Shown piece after piece: positions 18,246 through 27,666 of a stretch of DNA of 64,000 nt. The DNA is taken from contig NZ_CP097349.1 of NCBI RefSeq assembly GCF_023516215.1, positions 4,244,001-4,308,000 of the forward strand, in the 5' to 3' direction. The translations under genes were made by a program, and so were the position numbers. The first letter of the stretch is position 1. The number at the start of each line of letters is the position of its first letter. The notes under the pieces are model-generated. The model did not search any database. It was given only the letters and a program-made list of their open reading frames with translations, and was not told the DNA's origin. The DNA comes from Cytobacillus pseudoceanisediminis (GTDB lineage: Bacteria > Bacillota > Bacilli > Bacillales > Cytobacillaceae).

Positions 18246-18842
18246 TTGGCAAATCTATGGGAAGAAAAGTTCTCCGCAGAAGGATATTTATATGGTGAAG
18301 AGCCCAATGAATTTATCAGAGAGCATGCGTGGCGGCTTGAGGGACACAAACGAGTTGCTGCTTTGGCCGAGGGTGAGGGCCGAAATGCTGTGTTCCTTGC
18401 AAGAAAGGGGCATGAGGTAACCGCATGGGACTATACACAAAGCGGGCTAATAAAAACACAGCAGCTGGCTGAACGCCATCATGTCAGAGTAGAAACAGGG
18501 CAGAAGGATCTCATTCATGATTCTGTACCATCAGGGGAGTATGATGCTTCGATTATGGTTTTCGGCCACTTTCTGAAAAAAGATCAAAAGACTGTTTTCG
18601 ATAAGCTCGTTTCTGTTGTAAAGCCGGGTGGAATCGTCATGCTTGAAGTCTATTCGGAGGATCAGCTCCTCTATGGAACAGGCGGGCCGAAAAGTGTTGA
18701 TATGGTGTATGATCCCGCAGATCTTCTCCAATGGATTAAGAGCTATAAAGTCCTTCATTTCTTTTATGGCGAACAGGAGAGAGTCGAAGGAAAAGGCCAT
18801 ACAGGTACGGGGCATGTGATTCAGGCTATATTGCAGAAATAG
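18246..18842 (+). CDS. class I SAM-dependent methyltransferase (TehB-like)
   Basis: A 198-residue cytoplasmic methyltransferase. A TTG at 18246 is taken as start because GAAGGAG lies 8 bp upstream and the protein then opens ANLWEEKFSAEGYLYGEEPN, the usual N-terminus of this group. SAM-binding motif I is degenerate (VAALAEGEGRNAVFLARKG), followed by VTAWDYTQSGL and later KPGGIVMLEVYS. Resembles TehB/YdaC-type enzymes linked to tellurite or thiol resistance; the substrate is not clear. Divergent from the thioredoxin-like gene, with only about 93 bp between starts. Confidence 0.85.
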   Translation: MANLWEEKFSAEGYLYGEEPNEFIREHAWRLEGHKRVAALAEGEGRNAVFLARKGHEVTAWDYTQSGLIKTQQLAERHHVRVETGQKDLIHDSVPSGEYDASIMVFGHFLKKDQKTVFDKLVSVVKPGGIVMLEVYSEDQLLYGTGGPKSVDMVYDPADLLQWIKSYKVLHFFYGEQERVEGKGHTGTGHVIQAILQK

Positions 18843-18844
18843 AA

Positions 18845-18870
18845 AAAGGAGGCATAAGCGGCCTCCTTTA
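18845..18870. terminator. bidirectional terminator
   Basis: AAAGGAGGC / GCCTCCTTT hairpin between two convergent genes. Confidence 0.75.
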
Positions 18871-18876
18871 CCTATT

Positions 18877-20048
18877 TTAAGATGTAATCGATTGGGTTCT
18901 GTTTACCTTCGCAGAATAAACACGGTACAACACGAATGCCAATCCGGAAAGCAGGATTCCCGAGATGTACGGGGCACCGATGCTCATGGTAAAAAGCCAG
19001 CCGCCAAGCGGGGGCCCGATAATACGTCCCAGGGAGTCAAATGATGACAGCAGGCCGGTCGTACTGCCGTGTCCAGTTTGAGATGTCTTTGTCAGCAGGG
19101 AAGATACGCTCGGGCGGATAAACCCGTTTCCGATTCCGAAAACTGTTAAGAATATCGCTGCTGTGGTAAAACTGTCAACCAGGAGAATAAGTCCAAAGCC
19201 AATGGCGGAGATGATGATCCCCAGTTGAATCACGGCTCCTTCTCCGTACTTTTTCGTCATTCTTCCTACTAAACCGCCCTGTACAAGGGCGCCTCCAAAC
19301 CCCATGATCATAAAGATATAGCCAAGCTCTACGGTCCCAAGGCCAGCTTTGTCAGCCGCAAAATACGCGAAAGTTGCTTCCAGGCCTGCCAGTGACAACG
19401 AAACAAACAGCTGAAGGATAAACAGAATTCCAGTGTTTCCGCTTAAAGCTGTTAAAAGTCCTGGACGCTTAGCAGCTCCCTGGCTGCGCTGCTCTGGTGA
19501 AAGGGATTCCTTCAGCACAAGCATGACAAGGAAAAATGTAATAAATGAAGATGTTCCTGCCGCGTAGAAAGGAATGTTCAAACTTTCCCGGGAAAAGATG
19601 CCCCCGATTGCCGGACCAAAAATAAACCCTAAGCCAACCGCAGCTCCAATGATTCCCATCCCTTTTCCGCGGTCTTCTTCAGATGTAATATCCGCTACAT
19701 AGGCCATGACAGTCGGCATATTGGCAGATGACAGGAAGCCGCCGATAACTCTGGCAGCAAACAGCATCCAAAGCTCAGTGGATAAGGCCATCATGAAAAA
19801 AGACAGGCCAAGGCCAAAAATACCGATCATTATGACCGGTTTGCGTCCGATTTTATCGGAAACGCGCCCCCACATAGGCGCAAACAGCAGCTGCATCAAC
19901 GAATAAACGGCCATTAATAGGCCCAGTTCAGTGGGGAGGCCCCTAATTCTTCCGCATAAAAGGGGATGACAGGTATGATGATTCCAAACCCCACCATAAC
20001 AAGAAACATAACTGCGAATAAAAGAGGCAGTGCTTTTTTTGTATTCAA
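18877..20048 (-). pseudogene. MFS multidrug-type transporter, frameshifted near the N-terminus
   Basis: A 12-helix major facilitator exporter of about 390 residues. The main frame starts inside the protein at LPTELGLLMAVYSLMQLLFA, then the MFS motif A MWGRVSDKIGRKPVIMIG. The true N-terminus, KKALPLLFAVMFLVMVGFGI, is in another frame starting at TTG 20048 with GGAG 8 bp upstream. The frames join when one G is added to the GGGG run at 19933-19936 (SPTELG). Similar to the TetA/Bmr/NorA-like drug:proton antiporters (DHA1). Substrate unknown. No regulator gene adjoins. The break is probably a sequence error. Confidence 0.83.
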
Positions 20049-20246
20049 CGTGTTCACTCCAGTTAAGGTCAAATTCCATCTAAGTACTATGATTATAACA
20101 AAAACATTCCCATACTTTCACCTTAGGCATTGGGCAGGTAAATAAGTTCTATTTATCAGCCAATTTTAAAAATATATTGAAATATCAAAATAATATAAAC
20201 TATGATGAACTTGTACATTTTTACAGTCAAGAGAGGGGGAAATGGA

Positions 20247-21581
20247 ATGGAAAAGAAATTAGAAAAGAAAGTGCTGATCGCAAGCCTGATCGGAAGTTCC
20301 ATCGAATGGTTTGATTACTTTTTGTACGGGACGGTTGCTGCACTTGTATTTAATCAAATGTTTTTTCATAGCGATGACCCGGCTGTCGGTTTGATGCTGG
20401 CATATGCCTCTTTCGCACTTGCTTTCTTTATCCGCCCGCTTGGCGGGGTAATTTTCAGCCACATCGGCGATAAAATCGGCAGAAAGAAGACTCTTGTCCT
20501 CACACTATCCCTTATGGGCGGTGCAACTGTCCTCATGGGCTTTTTGCCTACCTACGACAATATTGGCACGGCAGCACCGATCCTGCTGATCATTTTACGC
20601 TTAATACAAGGTATTGGCCTTGGAGGAGAATGGGGCGGCGCATTGCTGCTTGCTGTTGAGTATGCCCCAAAAAATCGGCGCGGCTTTTTTGGAAGCATTC
20701 CGCAAATGGGTGTCACCATCGGAATGCTCCTTGGAACGCTTGCCTTATCCATCATGACTTTATTGCCTGAGGAAGCCTTTTTATCATGGGGATGGCGTGT
20801 CCCGTTCATCCTAAGTGCCCTGCTTGTCTTTTTTGGCTTATGGATCCGCAAAGGGATTGATGAAACACCATCCTTTAAAAAGGCCCAGGAGAAAGGAGAA
20901 ATCGCGAAGATTCCGTTTGTGGAAACCATGCGCAGCCATTGGAAGGAAGTATTGATTGCAGTCGGCGCAAAAGTGGTGGAGACAGCGCCATTTTATATTT
21001 TCGGAACCTTTATTGTTTCCTATGCGACAACACAGCTTGGATTCTCACGCACTGTTACTCTGAATGCCGTTACGATTGCAACGATAATTACTACAATACT
21101 AATCCCGATCATGGGAAAACTGTCTGACAAAGTTGGCCGGAAAAAGCTATATGTGGGCGGAACGGTCCTGATGATGCTTTACGCCTTTCCATACTTCTGG
21201 CTGCTTCATCAGGGTTCGGCGTTTCTGCTGGTTGTGGCTACCATATTGGGTCTCGGGATCATCTGGGCTCCAATTACCGCTGTACTTGGGACTATGTTTT
21301 CAGAAATATTTAAGTCGAATGTCCGCTATACCGGCATCACACTGGGCTATCAAATAGGAGCCGCTCTGGCAGGAGGAACCGCTCCTCTCGTTGCAACTGC
21401 CCTGCTGAATGCGTATGACAATTCCTATGTTCCTGTAGCGTTATACATCATGCTTGCAGCTGCCATCTCTTTGATTGCGATTTCATCCGTCCGTGACCGA
21501 AGCAATCAGGACCTTGATTCTGATCTTCCAGGAGATGATGCATTCCATACAGGCTTCGGACAAACCGACCAAAAAGCTTAG
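20247..21581 (+). CDS. MFS transporter, metabolite:H+ symporter (MHS) family
   Basis: A 12-helix proton symporter of about 444 residues. It opens MEKKLEKKVLIASLIGSSIE-WFDYFLYGTVAAL, the hallmark N-terminus of the MHS group (ShiA, ProP, KgtP). The motif GDKIGRKKTLVLTLSLMGGA is present, as is GLGGEWGGALLLAVEYAP. The ATG at 20247 follows GAGAGGGGGAAATGG. The next gene, an ornithine-cyclodeaminase-family enzyme, starts 13 bp after the stop, so the pair likely imports and processes the same amino-acid-like compound. The exact substrate cannot be read. Confidence 0.9.
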   Translation: MEKKLEKKVLIASLIGSSIEWFDYFLYGTVAALVFNQMFFHSDDPAVGLMLAYASFALAFFIRPLGGVIFSHIGDKIGRKKTLVLTLSLMGGATVLMGFLPTYDNIGTAAPILLIILRLIQGIGLGGEWGGALLLAVEYAPKNRRGFFGSIPQMGVTIGMLLGTLALSIMTLLPEEAFLSWGWRVPFILSALLVFFGLWIRKGIDETPSFKKAQEKGEIAKIPFVETMRSHWKEVLIAVGAKVVETAPFYIFGTFIVSYATTQLGFSRTVTLNAVTIATIITTILIPIMGKLSDKVGRKKLYVGGTVLMMLYAFPYFWLLHQGSAFLLVVATILGLGIIWAPITAVLGTMFSEIFKSNVRYTGITLGYQIGAALAGGTAPLVATALLNAYDNSYVPVALYIMLAAAISLIAISSVRDRSNQDLDSDLPGDDAFHTGFGQTDQKA

Positions 21582-21594
21582 AAAGGTAGATTTC

Positions 21595-22572
21595 ATGCTT
21601 TTATTATCTGAAAAAGAAATCAAATCCATCTATACGATGGAATCAGCCATTAAAGATCTGGAAAATGCCCTGGTACATCATCTGGAAGGGAAAATCCAGA
21701 ATCCCCATAGAACCGTCCTGGACTTTCCGGAGAAACAGGCATCTGCCCTTTATATGCCGAGTGCCATGCCGCCAATTGGCAAAACGGCTGTGAAGGTGGT
21801 CACCATTTTTCCTGAGAACCCTGCGATCGGCAAAAAAACGACTCAAGGAGTCATTTTGCTAAGCGATACAGATAATGGAGAGCATCTCGCATGCATGAAT
21901 GCCTCTTACCTGACAAGGCTCCGGACCGGGGCCGTGAGCGGGATTGCCACTAAGCATCTGGCAAAAAAATCGGCAAGATCTGTGGCTGTGATCGGGTGCG
22001 GGGCAATGGCTGAAGAGCAGCTGCAGGCCGTTTTGGAGGTCCGTGAAATAGAGGAAATCTTACTCTACAACCGGACGGCTGCAAAGGCACAAGAATTTTC
22101 TGCGAAATTTCATGAATTCAATGGTCCGGTGATCATCTTGGAAAATGCCGATGAAGCTGTTTCCCGGGCGGATATTGTTATCTGCAGCACCCGCTCGGAA
22201 AAGCCCGTGTTCACAGGCAAGGCCCTCCGGCCGGGTACGCATATTAACGGGGTAGGCTCCTATCTTCCGCATATGCAGGAAGTCGACGCAGAAACACTGC
22301 TGCGAAGCTCTAAAATCGTCGCAGATACCTTGGAAGGGGTCAAAGAGGAAGCAGGTGATTTCATTATTCCTGCCAGAGAAGGCATCTGGAGCTTCTCGAA
22401 CCTTCACGGCGAACTCGGACAATTATCAGCCGGAGTGATCGCAGGCAGAGAAAACGATGAAGAGATTACCTTTTTTAAATCAGTCGGCATTGCCTACTTT
22501 GACCTCGCTGTGGCTGCAGCCGTTTATGAAAAAGCAATTCTTGAAGGCATCGGAACTAAGGTGGACCTGTAA
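21595..22572 (+). CDS. ornithine cyclodeaminase / mu-crystallin family protein
   Basis: NAD(P)-dependent enzyme of 325 residues in the OCD/mu-crystallin family, which includes ornithine cyclodeaminase, alanine dehydrogenases and ketimine reductases. N-terminal [19 protein letters not shown], a [15 protein letters not shown] helix and the Rossmann motif [20 protein letters not shown] are visible, then [14 protein letters not shown]. Start ATG 21595 has GAAAGGTAG before it and lies 13 bp after the MHS transporter stop. The catalytic reaction is uncertain; catabolism of an imported amino acid or opine-like compound is the simplest reading. Confidence 0.88.
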   Translation: MLLLSEKEIKSIYTMESAIKDLENALVHHLEGKIQNPHRTVLDFPEKQASALYMPSAMPPIGKTAVKVVTIFPENPAIGKKTTQGVILLSDTDNGEHLACMNASYLTRLRTGAVSGIATKHLAKKSARSVAVIGCGAMAEEQLQAVLEVREIEEILLYNRTAAKAQEFSAKFHEFNGPVIILENADEAVSRADIVICSTRSEKPVFTGKALRPGTHINGVGSYLPHMQEVDAETLLRSSKIVADTLEGVKEEAGDFIIPAREGIWSFSNLHGELGQLSAGVIAGRENDEEITFFKSVGIAYFDLAVAAAVYEKAILEGIGTKVDL

Positions 22573-22640
22573 AAAGGTGAATAGTGCCTGCAGCTTTGGA
22601 AAATCTATAGCTATACTTCTAAAATAAAGGAGAGATAGGA

Positions 22641-22831
22641 ATGCCAAAGCAGCCGAATAAAGTAACAGAAGAGCAGCAGGTCGTAGCCGCCCAAAACCAG
22701 GCGGACCAATTCAAAAAGGAATGGACACAGAATTTGCCCTTGAAGAAAATGTCCAGGACGCGGCAGCCAAAAGCCAGCAGTATCAGGCACAAAACCAGCA
22801 GCCGACCTATGAACCGAATAAGCCATTTTAA
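22641..22831 (+). pseudogene. gamma-type small acid-soluble spore protein, frameshifted
   Basis: About 63 residues after repair. It opens MPKQPNKVTEEQQVVAAQNQ; adding one A to the A5 run near 22712-22716 turns the rest into DTEFALEENVQDAAAKSQQY ending in PTYEPNKPF, the Gln/Asn-rich pattern with TEFA cut motif of gamma SASP (SspE-like). Such proteins are stored in the spore core and degraded by the GPR protease on germination to supply amino acids. AAGGAGAG precedes the ATG; transcription is expected in the forespore. A terminator follows directly. This short gene is good evidence of a spore former. Confidence 0.75.
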
Positions 22832-22835
22832 TGAA

Positions 22836-22874
22836 GCTGCATGATGGGTTTTATGCCTGTCATGCAGTTTTTTT
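22836..22874 (+). terminator. terminator of the SASP gene
   Basis: GCTGCATGA / TCATGCAG hairpin followed by TTTTTTT. Confidence 0.85.
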
Positions 22875-22969
22875 ATATGGAAATAGTTGCTGGATAGCTG
22901 TCAGAAAGGAATTTTTCAATTGCTGGATCAGATACAGGGGGAAATTAACTTATCAGGCCGCTGTGCCAG

Positions 22970-23035
22970 GTATATCAGTCAGATTTTATATATATCGGCC
23001 GATATCGGTCAAAATACCACTTTATCGGTCACCCC
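22970..23035. repeat. cluster of degenerate TATCGGTC-type short repeats
   Basis: Four variants on one theme: TATATCAGTCAG, TATATCGGCCGA, ATATCGGTCAAAA and TTTATCGGTCAC, about 15-25 bp apart. One of five intergenic clusters of this type in the window, each with its own core. Confidence 0.55.
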
Positions 23036-23161
23036 GCGCCCCAGCAGCTTTCCAGCAATATCACCGTGCAAATATGAATACGCGTCTGCCATGATTATTT
23101 TGTGCACTGCCCCAAACTCTTGTAAAATAAGTGGCAAACTAGATCGCAAAAAGGAGTCATT

Positions 23162-24279
23162 ATGAAAAGTCATATCATCATTGGTGCAGGAATCCTGGGG
23201 GCCTCTGCAGCCTACCATTTGGCTAAGGCAGGTGCAAATGTCACCGTTATCGACCGCAAAGACCCGGGTCAGGCAACAGACGCAGCGGCCGGAATTATCT
23301 GCCCCTGGCTGACACAGCGGCGGAATAAGGCGTGGTACGCGCTGGCCAAAGGGGAGCGGCCTATTATCAAACATTAATCCGGGAGCTTGAAAAGGACGGA
23401 GAGACGAAGACGGGCTATCAGAAGGTAGGAGCCGTCAGCCTTCATACCGACCCTGTAAAGCTTGAAAAAATGGAAGAACGAGCAGCAACAAGACGCGGTG
23501 ATGCACCTGAACTGGGAGAGATTACACCATTATCTCAAGACCAGACATTGGAGCTGTTTCCGCCTTTATCAAAGGAATATGCCTCTGTACATGTAAGCGG
23601 AGCGGCGCGCGTCAACGGCCGGGAATTAAGGGACGCCCTGCTGCGGGCAGCTGAAAAACATGGTGCTGTATTGGTTCATAGCTCTGCTGAACTTTTGTGC
23701 CAAGGAGACAGGGTCACGGCAGTAAAAGCCGGCGGAAAGCAATATGAAGCAGATAGTGTCATCGCAGCGGCTGGAGCGTGGGCTGGTGAGCTTTTGAAGC
23801 CGCTTGGTATTCAATTGGATGTAAAGCCGCAAAAAGCGCAGATTGTCCATCTTCAGCTTGAAGAGGAGGAAACGGGCAAATGGCCTGTTGTGATGCCGCC
23901 AAACAATCAATACATTCTGGCTTTTGAAGGCGGCCGCATCGTCGTTGGTGCCACCCATGAAGATAATATAGGCTATGATCTAAGGGTGACAGCTGGCGGC
24001 CTAAATGAAATTTTTGAAAAAGCGCTAGCAATAGCCCCTGGATTGTCTGATGGAACGTTCACAGAAGCACGTGTGGGCTTCCGTCCCTATACACCCGGTT
24101 TCTTGCCCATTATCGGCCAAATTCCGGGCATAAAGGGTCTTTACATATCAAATGGACTTGGAGCCTCAGGGCTGACCGCAGGGCCGTTTCTGGGTGCCCA
24201 GCTTGCCAAGCTTGCTCTCGGGCAAGAGGTGGATATTGACCTGGACCTCTATGATCCGGCTGGCGCGATAGAAAAATAA
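23162..24279 (+). pseudogene. FAD-dependent amino-acid-oxidase-like protein (DAO family), frameshifted
   Basis: About 372 residues after repair. The N-terminus MKSHIIIGAGILGASAAYHL is the FAD-binding Rossmann motif of the D-amino-acid oxidase / glycine oxidase / sarcosine oxidase group. The family hallmark RVGFRPYTPGFLPIIGQIPG lies near the C-terminus. The first frame ends at 23377; adding a G to the GGGG at about 23351-23354 joins AWYALAKG to AAYYQTLIRELEKDG. AAGGAG precedes the ATG. Monocistronic. Substrate unknown; deaminating oxidation of a small amine is likely. Frameshift is probably an error. Confidence 0.82.
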
Positions 24280-24288
24280 TAAGGGTAA

Positions 24289-24319
24289 AGGTGCCTGTTT
24301 GCAGCAGGCACCTATTTTT
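24289..24319 (+). terminator. terminator of the FAD oxidoreductase gene
   Basis: AGGTGCCTG / CAGGCACCT hairpin followed by ATTTTT. Confidence 0.88.
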
Positions 24320-24409
24320 AATTCTGCTAAGTTAATAAATCCCTTCAATTCGGGTATACACTAATGAAATGAATGAATGATAAATGGCGTTTCAGTAGGA
24401 GGCTGAATC

Positions 24410-25255
24410 ATGAAGTGGAAAGGCAGAAGAGCGAGTTCTAATGTAGAAGACCGAAGAGGCATGGGCGGAGGGGGAAAAACCCTGATTGGCGGCGGCCTCG
24501 GCGGAATTATTATTTTATTGATATTTACCTTCCTCGGCGGTGATCCGGGAGAGCTTTTAGGCAATATGGCCGGAACAGATTCTGGCACAGCTGTACCGTA
24601 TGAAGAATCAGAACAGGAAAAAGAGCTTGCTGATTTTGTCTCTGTTGTGCTTGCGGATACAGAGGAAGTCTGGACGGAAATATTCGAAGAACAGGGATTG
24701 CAATATGAGGAGCCGACCCTTGTTTTATATTCAGGCAGCGTACAGTCTGCATGCGGGGCAGCGTCCTCTTCCGTTGGGCCTTTTTATTGTCCGGGCGACC
24801 AAAAATTGTATATTGATTTAAGCTTTTACGAAGAACTGCAAAGAAAGTTCCAGGCTCCTGGCGATTTTGCCATGGCCTATGTCATAGCCCATGAAGTAGG
24901 GCACCATGTGCAGACCCTGCTTGGAACGACTGAGGAAATCATGCCGCTCCGTCAGAGAATGAGTGAAGAAAAGTTTAATCAGTATCTTGTCCGTTTTGAA
25001 TTGCAGGCCGATTATTATTCAGGCGTTTGGGCCAACCATGCACAGGGAATGGGATATTTAGAGGAAGGCGATCTGGAAGAAGCCCTGAATGCTGCAACGG
25101 CAGTAGGGGACGACACCCTTCAAAAACGGGCGCAGGGCTATGTAGTGCCGGAAAGCTTTACCCATGGAACGTCAGAACAAAGAAAGTCATGGTTCTACAA
25201 AGGATTCCAAAACGGAACCATCAAAGGCGGAGACACGTTTAAACAAAGAAATTGA
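24410..25255 (+). CDS. neutral zinc metallopeptidase, YpfJ family
   Basis: A 281-residue membrane-anchored predicted protease. A basic N-terminus (MKWKGRRASSNVEDRRG) is followed by a Gly-rich stretch and one membrane helix at about 28-44. The soluble part has CGAASSSVGPFYCPGDQKLY with two conserved cysteines and the zinc motif HEVGHHVQTL at about 161-170, then ELQADYYSGVWANHA, which supplies the third ligand and is typical of the family. GTAGGAGG precedes the start. A cupin gene follows 25 bp later. Substrate is unknown. Confidence 0.9.
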   Translation: MKWKGRRASSNVEDRRGMGGGGKTLIGGGLGGIIILLIFTFLGGDPGELLGNMAGTDSGTAVPYEESEQEKELADFVSVVLADTEEVWTEIFEEQGLQYEEPTLVLYSGSVQSACGAASSSVGPFYCPGDQKLYIDLSFYEELQRKFQAPGDFAMAYVIAHEVGHHVQTLLGTTEEIMPLRQRMSEEKFNQYLVRFELQADYYSGVWANHAQGMGYLEEGDLEEALNAATAVGDDTLQKRAQGYVVPESFTHGTSEQRKSWFYKGFQNGTIKGGDTFKQRN

Positions 25256-25279
25256 AGCAATACGAAAGGAGAGGTTCAC

Positions 25280-25780
25280 ATGAATAGCCAAACCCAAACA
25301 TTTCAGCTGGCGGATGATGGACAAATACCCAACAATCCGGACCTTCCTGTTATCATCTACAAGGCCGTTTTTAAGGAGCAGCCTGATGAAATAGAGGCGG
25401 CTTTTAACAGACATCAATGGACCGGCAGCTGGACGGGCGGGGTATATGATTACCATCATTATCACAGCAATACTCATGAAGTACTGGGTGTCAAAGCAGG
25501 ACAAGCAACCGTCCTCATCGGCGGTGACCAGGGCGAGCGCCTTGAACTCCATCAGGGCGATGTTATTCTCCTCCCGGCAGGGACAGGGCATAAGAATGCG
25601 GAAAGCAGTCCGGACTTCGAAGTCGTAGGTGCCTATCCTGGCGGAACAAGCCCGAATATGAAGAAAAAAGACCCATCAGATCGTGTACAAGCATTGGCAG
25701 AAATAAAAAATGTCCCTGTTCCGCAGACTGATCCTGTCTATGGTGATGAGGGGCCGATGCTTGAAGAGTGGAAAGAATGA
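25280..25780 (+). CDS. cupin domain protein (YjlB-like)
   Basis: A 166-residue cytoplasmic cupin. The first cupin motif is at WTGGVYDYHHYHSNTHEVLG (metal-binding His residues), the second at HQGDVILLPAGTGHKN. This matches YjlB-type single-domain cupins of unknown activity. GAAAGGAGAGG precedes the ATG; it sits 25 bp behind the metallopeptidase and is likely in the same transcript. A cluster of TTTACCGGCC repeats begins just after its stop. Confidence 0.87.
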   Translation: MNSQTQTFQLADDGQIPNNPDLPVIIYKAVFKEQPDEIEAAFNRHQWTGSWTGGVYDYHHYHSNTHEVLGVKAGQATVLIGGDQGERLELHQGDVILLPAGTGHKNAESSPDFEVVGAYPGGTSPNMKKKDPSDRVQALAEIKNVPVPQTDPVYGDEGPMLEEWKE

Positions 25781-25789
25781 AGACTGCTG

Positions 25790-25884
25790 TTTACCGGCCC
25801 AAATAGAACATTTACCGGCCGATTTGAAAGAAATACCGGCCAAAACCGCAGAAATACCGGCTAAACTGCCGAATTTACCGGCCG
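25790..25884. repeat. five ~21-bp degenerate repeats with core TACCGGCC
   Basis: TTTACCGGCC or ATACCGGCY occurs at about 25790, 25811, 25833, 25853 and 25874, i.e. every 20-22 bp, with divergent sequence between. It lies between the convergent cupin and peptide transporter genes. Too degenerate and short for a CRISPR array. Confidence 0.7.
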
Positions 25885-25898
25885 AGCAGATACAAAAA

Positions 25899-25928
25899 AA
25901 GCCAGAAGAGCATACACTCTTCTGGCTT
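25899..25928. terminator. bidirectional terminator between convergent genes
   Basis: AAGCCAGAAGAG / CTCTTCTGGCTT; on the minus strand followed by TTTTTTTG, serving the peptide transporter. Confidence 0.88.
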
Positions 25929-25939
25929 CCGCTTTTCTA

Positions 25940-27432
25940 TTAACGTACACCCTTCATATATCCTTGAATCTTAGGACTCAACATGAATAGGATAATGGAT
26001 AGCACGATCGCAGCTGCACCAATTACACCGAAATAAGTCATTTCTGTTTCTGGTGAATAGAACTTAACAATCTGTGCATTGATTGCCTGTGCGGCCGCAT
26101 TTGATAGGAACCAAAGGCTCATCGTTTGCGCCGAGAAAGCAGCAGGCGCTAATTTTGTTGTGGCTGAAAGTCCGACTGGAGATAAGCAAAGCTCACCAAG
26201 AACAACAATAAAGTAGCTAAGGACCAGCCATAATGGACTTACAAGAGAATCTGTACCGCCAAGGTATGCTGGCAGCAGAATCACAAGGAAAGATAAACCA
26301 GCGAATAATAGGCCCAGGGAGAACTTCTGCGGCACTGAAGGCTGGCGGTCGCCAAGCTTCACCCATAGCCAGGCAAATACTGGCGCAAAGAAAATGATGA
26401 ACAATGGGTTAAGAGACTGGAACCATGCCGGTGAAATATCAAGACCCATAAAGTCAAGCTGGGTACGCTTGTCCGCATAATTCGCAAGAATCGTTGAACC
26501 CTGCTCCTGGATAGCCCAGAACATAACAGATGCAATGAATAATGGAATATAAGCAATGATGCGTGAGCGTTCCACTTCTGTTGTTTTCGGGCTGCGGTAC
26601 ATTACAGTAAAGTAAATAATCGGAAGCCCAATACCAAGAACACCAACAAGGGCAATAAACGAATCAAATGTTAAAAGACCAGTTGGGATGCCGACTGCCA
26701 CTAAAATGGCAACAACAGCAGCACCAAGGCCAATTCTTGTATAAACCTTACCTTTTTCATCTGCTGATAATGGATTAGATACATAAGTTCCTGCTAATCC
26801 AAGATTTTTCTTTTTCGTAAAAACAAACACTAATAAGCCAAAGAACATACCAACGGCAGCAATGGCGAAACCTAGGTGGAAATTATAATCCATTCCAACT
26901 GTTCCGACAATTAAAGGCGCAAGGAATCCGCCAAGGTTGATACCCATATAGAAAATACTGAAACCTGCATCGCGGCGGTTATCTTCCGGGCTGTAAATAT
27001 CCCCAACCACGCTTGATACATTTGGCTTCAATAATCCAGTACCTAATACGATCAGCACCATGGAAACAAAGAACATAGCCAGGCTGCCAGGAATAGAAAG
27101 GGCAATATGGCCGAGCATGATTAAAATTCCGCCATAGAATACAGCTCTGGAGGTTCCGAGCAATCTGTCGGCTATCCATCCGCCGATGATTCCTGACATA
27201 TACACCAATGACCCATAAATGGACATGATAGCTAAAGCTGTCGGCTCATCCAGGCCTAAACCGCCTTTTGAAACCTCATAATACATATAGAATACAAGGA
27301 TCGCTCTCATTCCATAATAAGAAAAGCGCTCCCAAAATTCAGTGAAGAAAAGTGTGAACAAGCCTTTAGGATGTCCAAAGAAACCTTTTGAGGCACACTT
27401 TCAACAATTTTCTGCCTATTAAAATCTGACAT
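25940..27432 (-). pseudogene. dtpT: di-/tripeptide:H+ symporter (POT family), frameshifted near the N-terminus
   Basis: Proton-coupled peptide importer of about 497 residues with 14 predicted helices. The main frame has the POT motif FFTEFWERFSYYGMRAILVF and GTGLLKPNVSSVVGDIY, then DAGFSIFYMGINLGGFLAPL. The N-terminus MSDFNRQKIVESVPQKG starts at ATG 27432 with a GGAG-rich site upstream; the frames join by adding a G at about 27384-27385 (KGFFGHPKGLFTLFF). Monocistronic. The pathway role is use of peptides released by proteases such as the S8 enzyme at 13.6-17.4 kb. Break probably an error. Confidence 0.88.
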
Positions 27433-27625
27433 GTTTCATCCTCCTTTTAGCTATTCTATAATATCTTTCATAGTTCCTAATTGTCAAAAAAAATTTTATG
27501 TAACGATGGTTATTATTGACTTTTTAGGCGGAATAAATAGATTTTTCCAGAGATTTAAACAAAAGAACGTTTTTTCAGAATAATAACAGTATTAAAACTT
27601 ATCTAAAAACAGGGGTATTATTCCC

Positions 27626-27655
27626 ATAAAAAAAGCCGCTCAAACCGGCGGCTGC
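27626..27655 (-). terminator. terminator of the diguanylate cyclase gene
   Basis: AGCCGC ... GCGGCT hairpin, minus strand followed by TTTTTTTATGG. Confidence 0.8.
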
Positions 27656-27666
27656 TGCAAATATCC

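Noticed and set aside
25790..25884. Evenly spaced short repeats that look like a CRISPR array
   Set aside because: Units are about 21 bp with only 8-10 conserved bases, far shorter and more degenerate than CRISPR repeats, and no cas genes are present.
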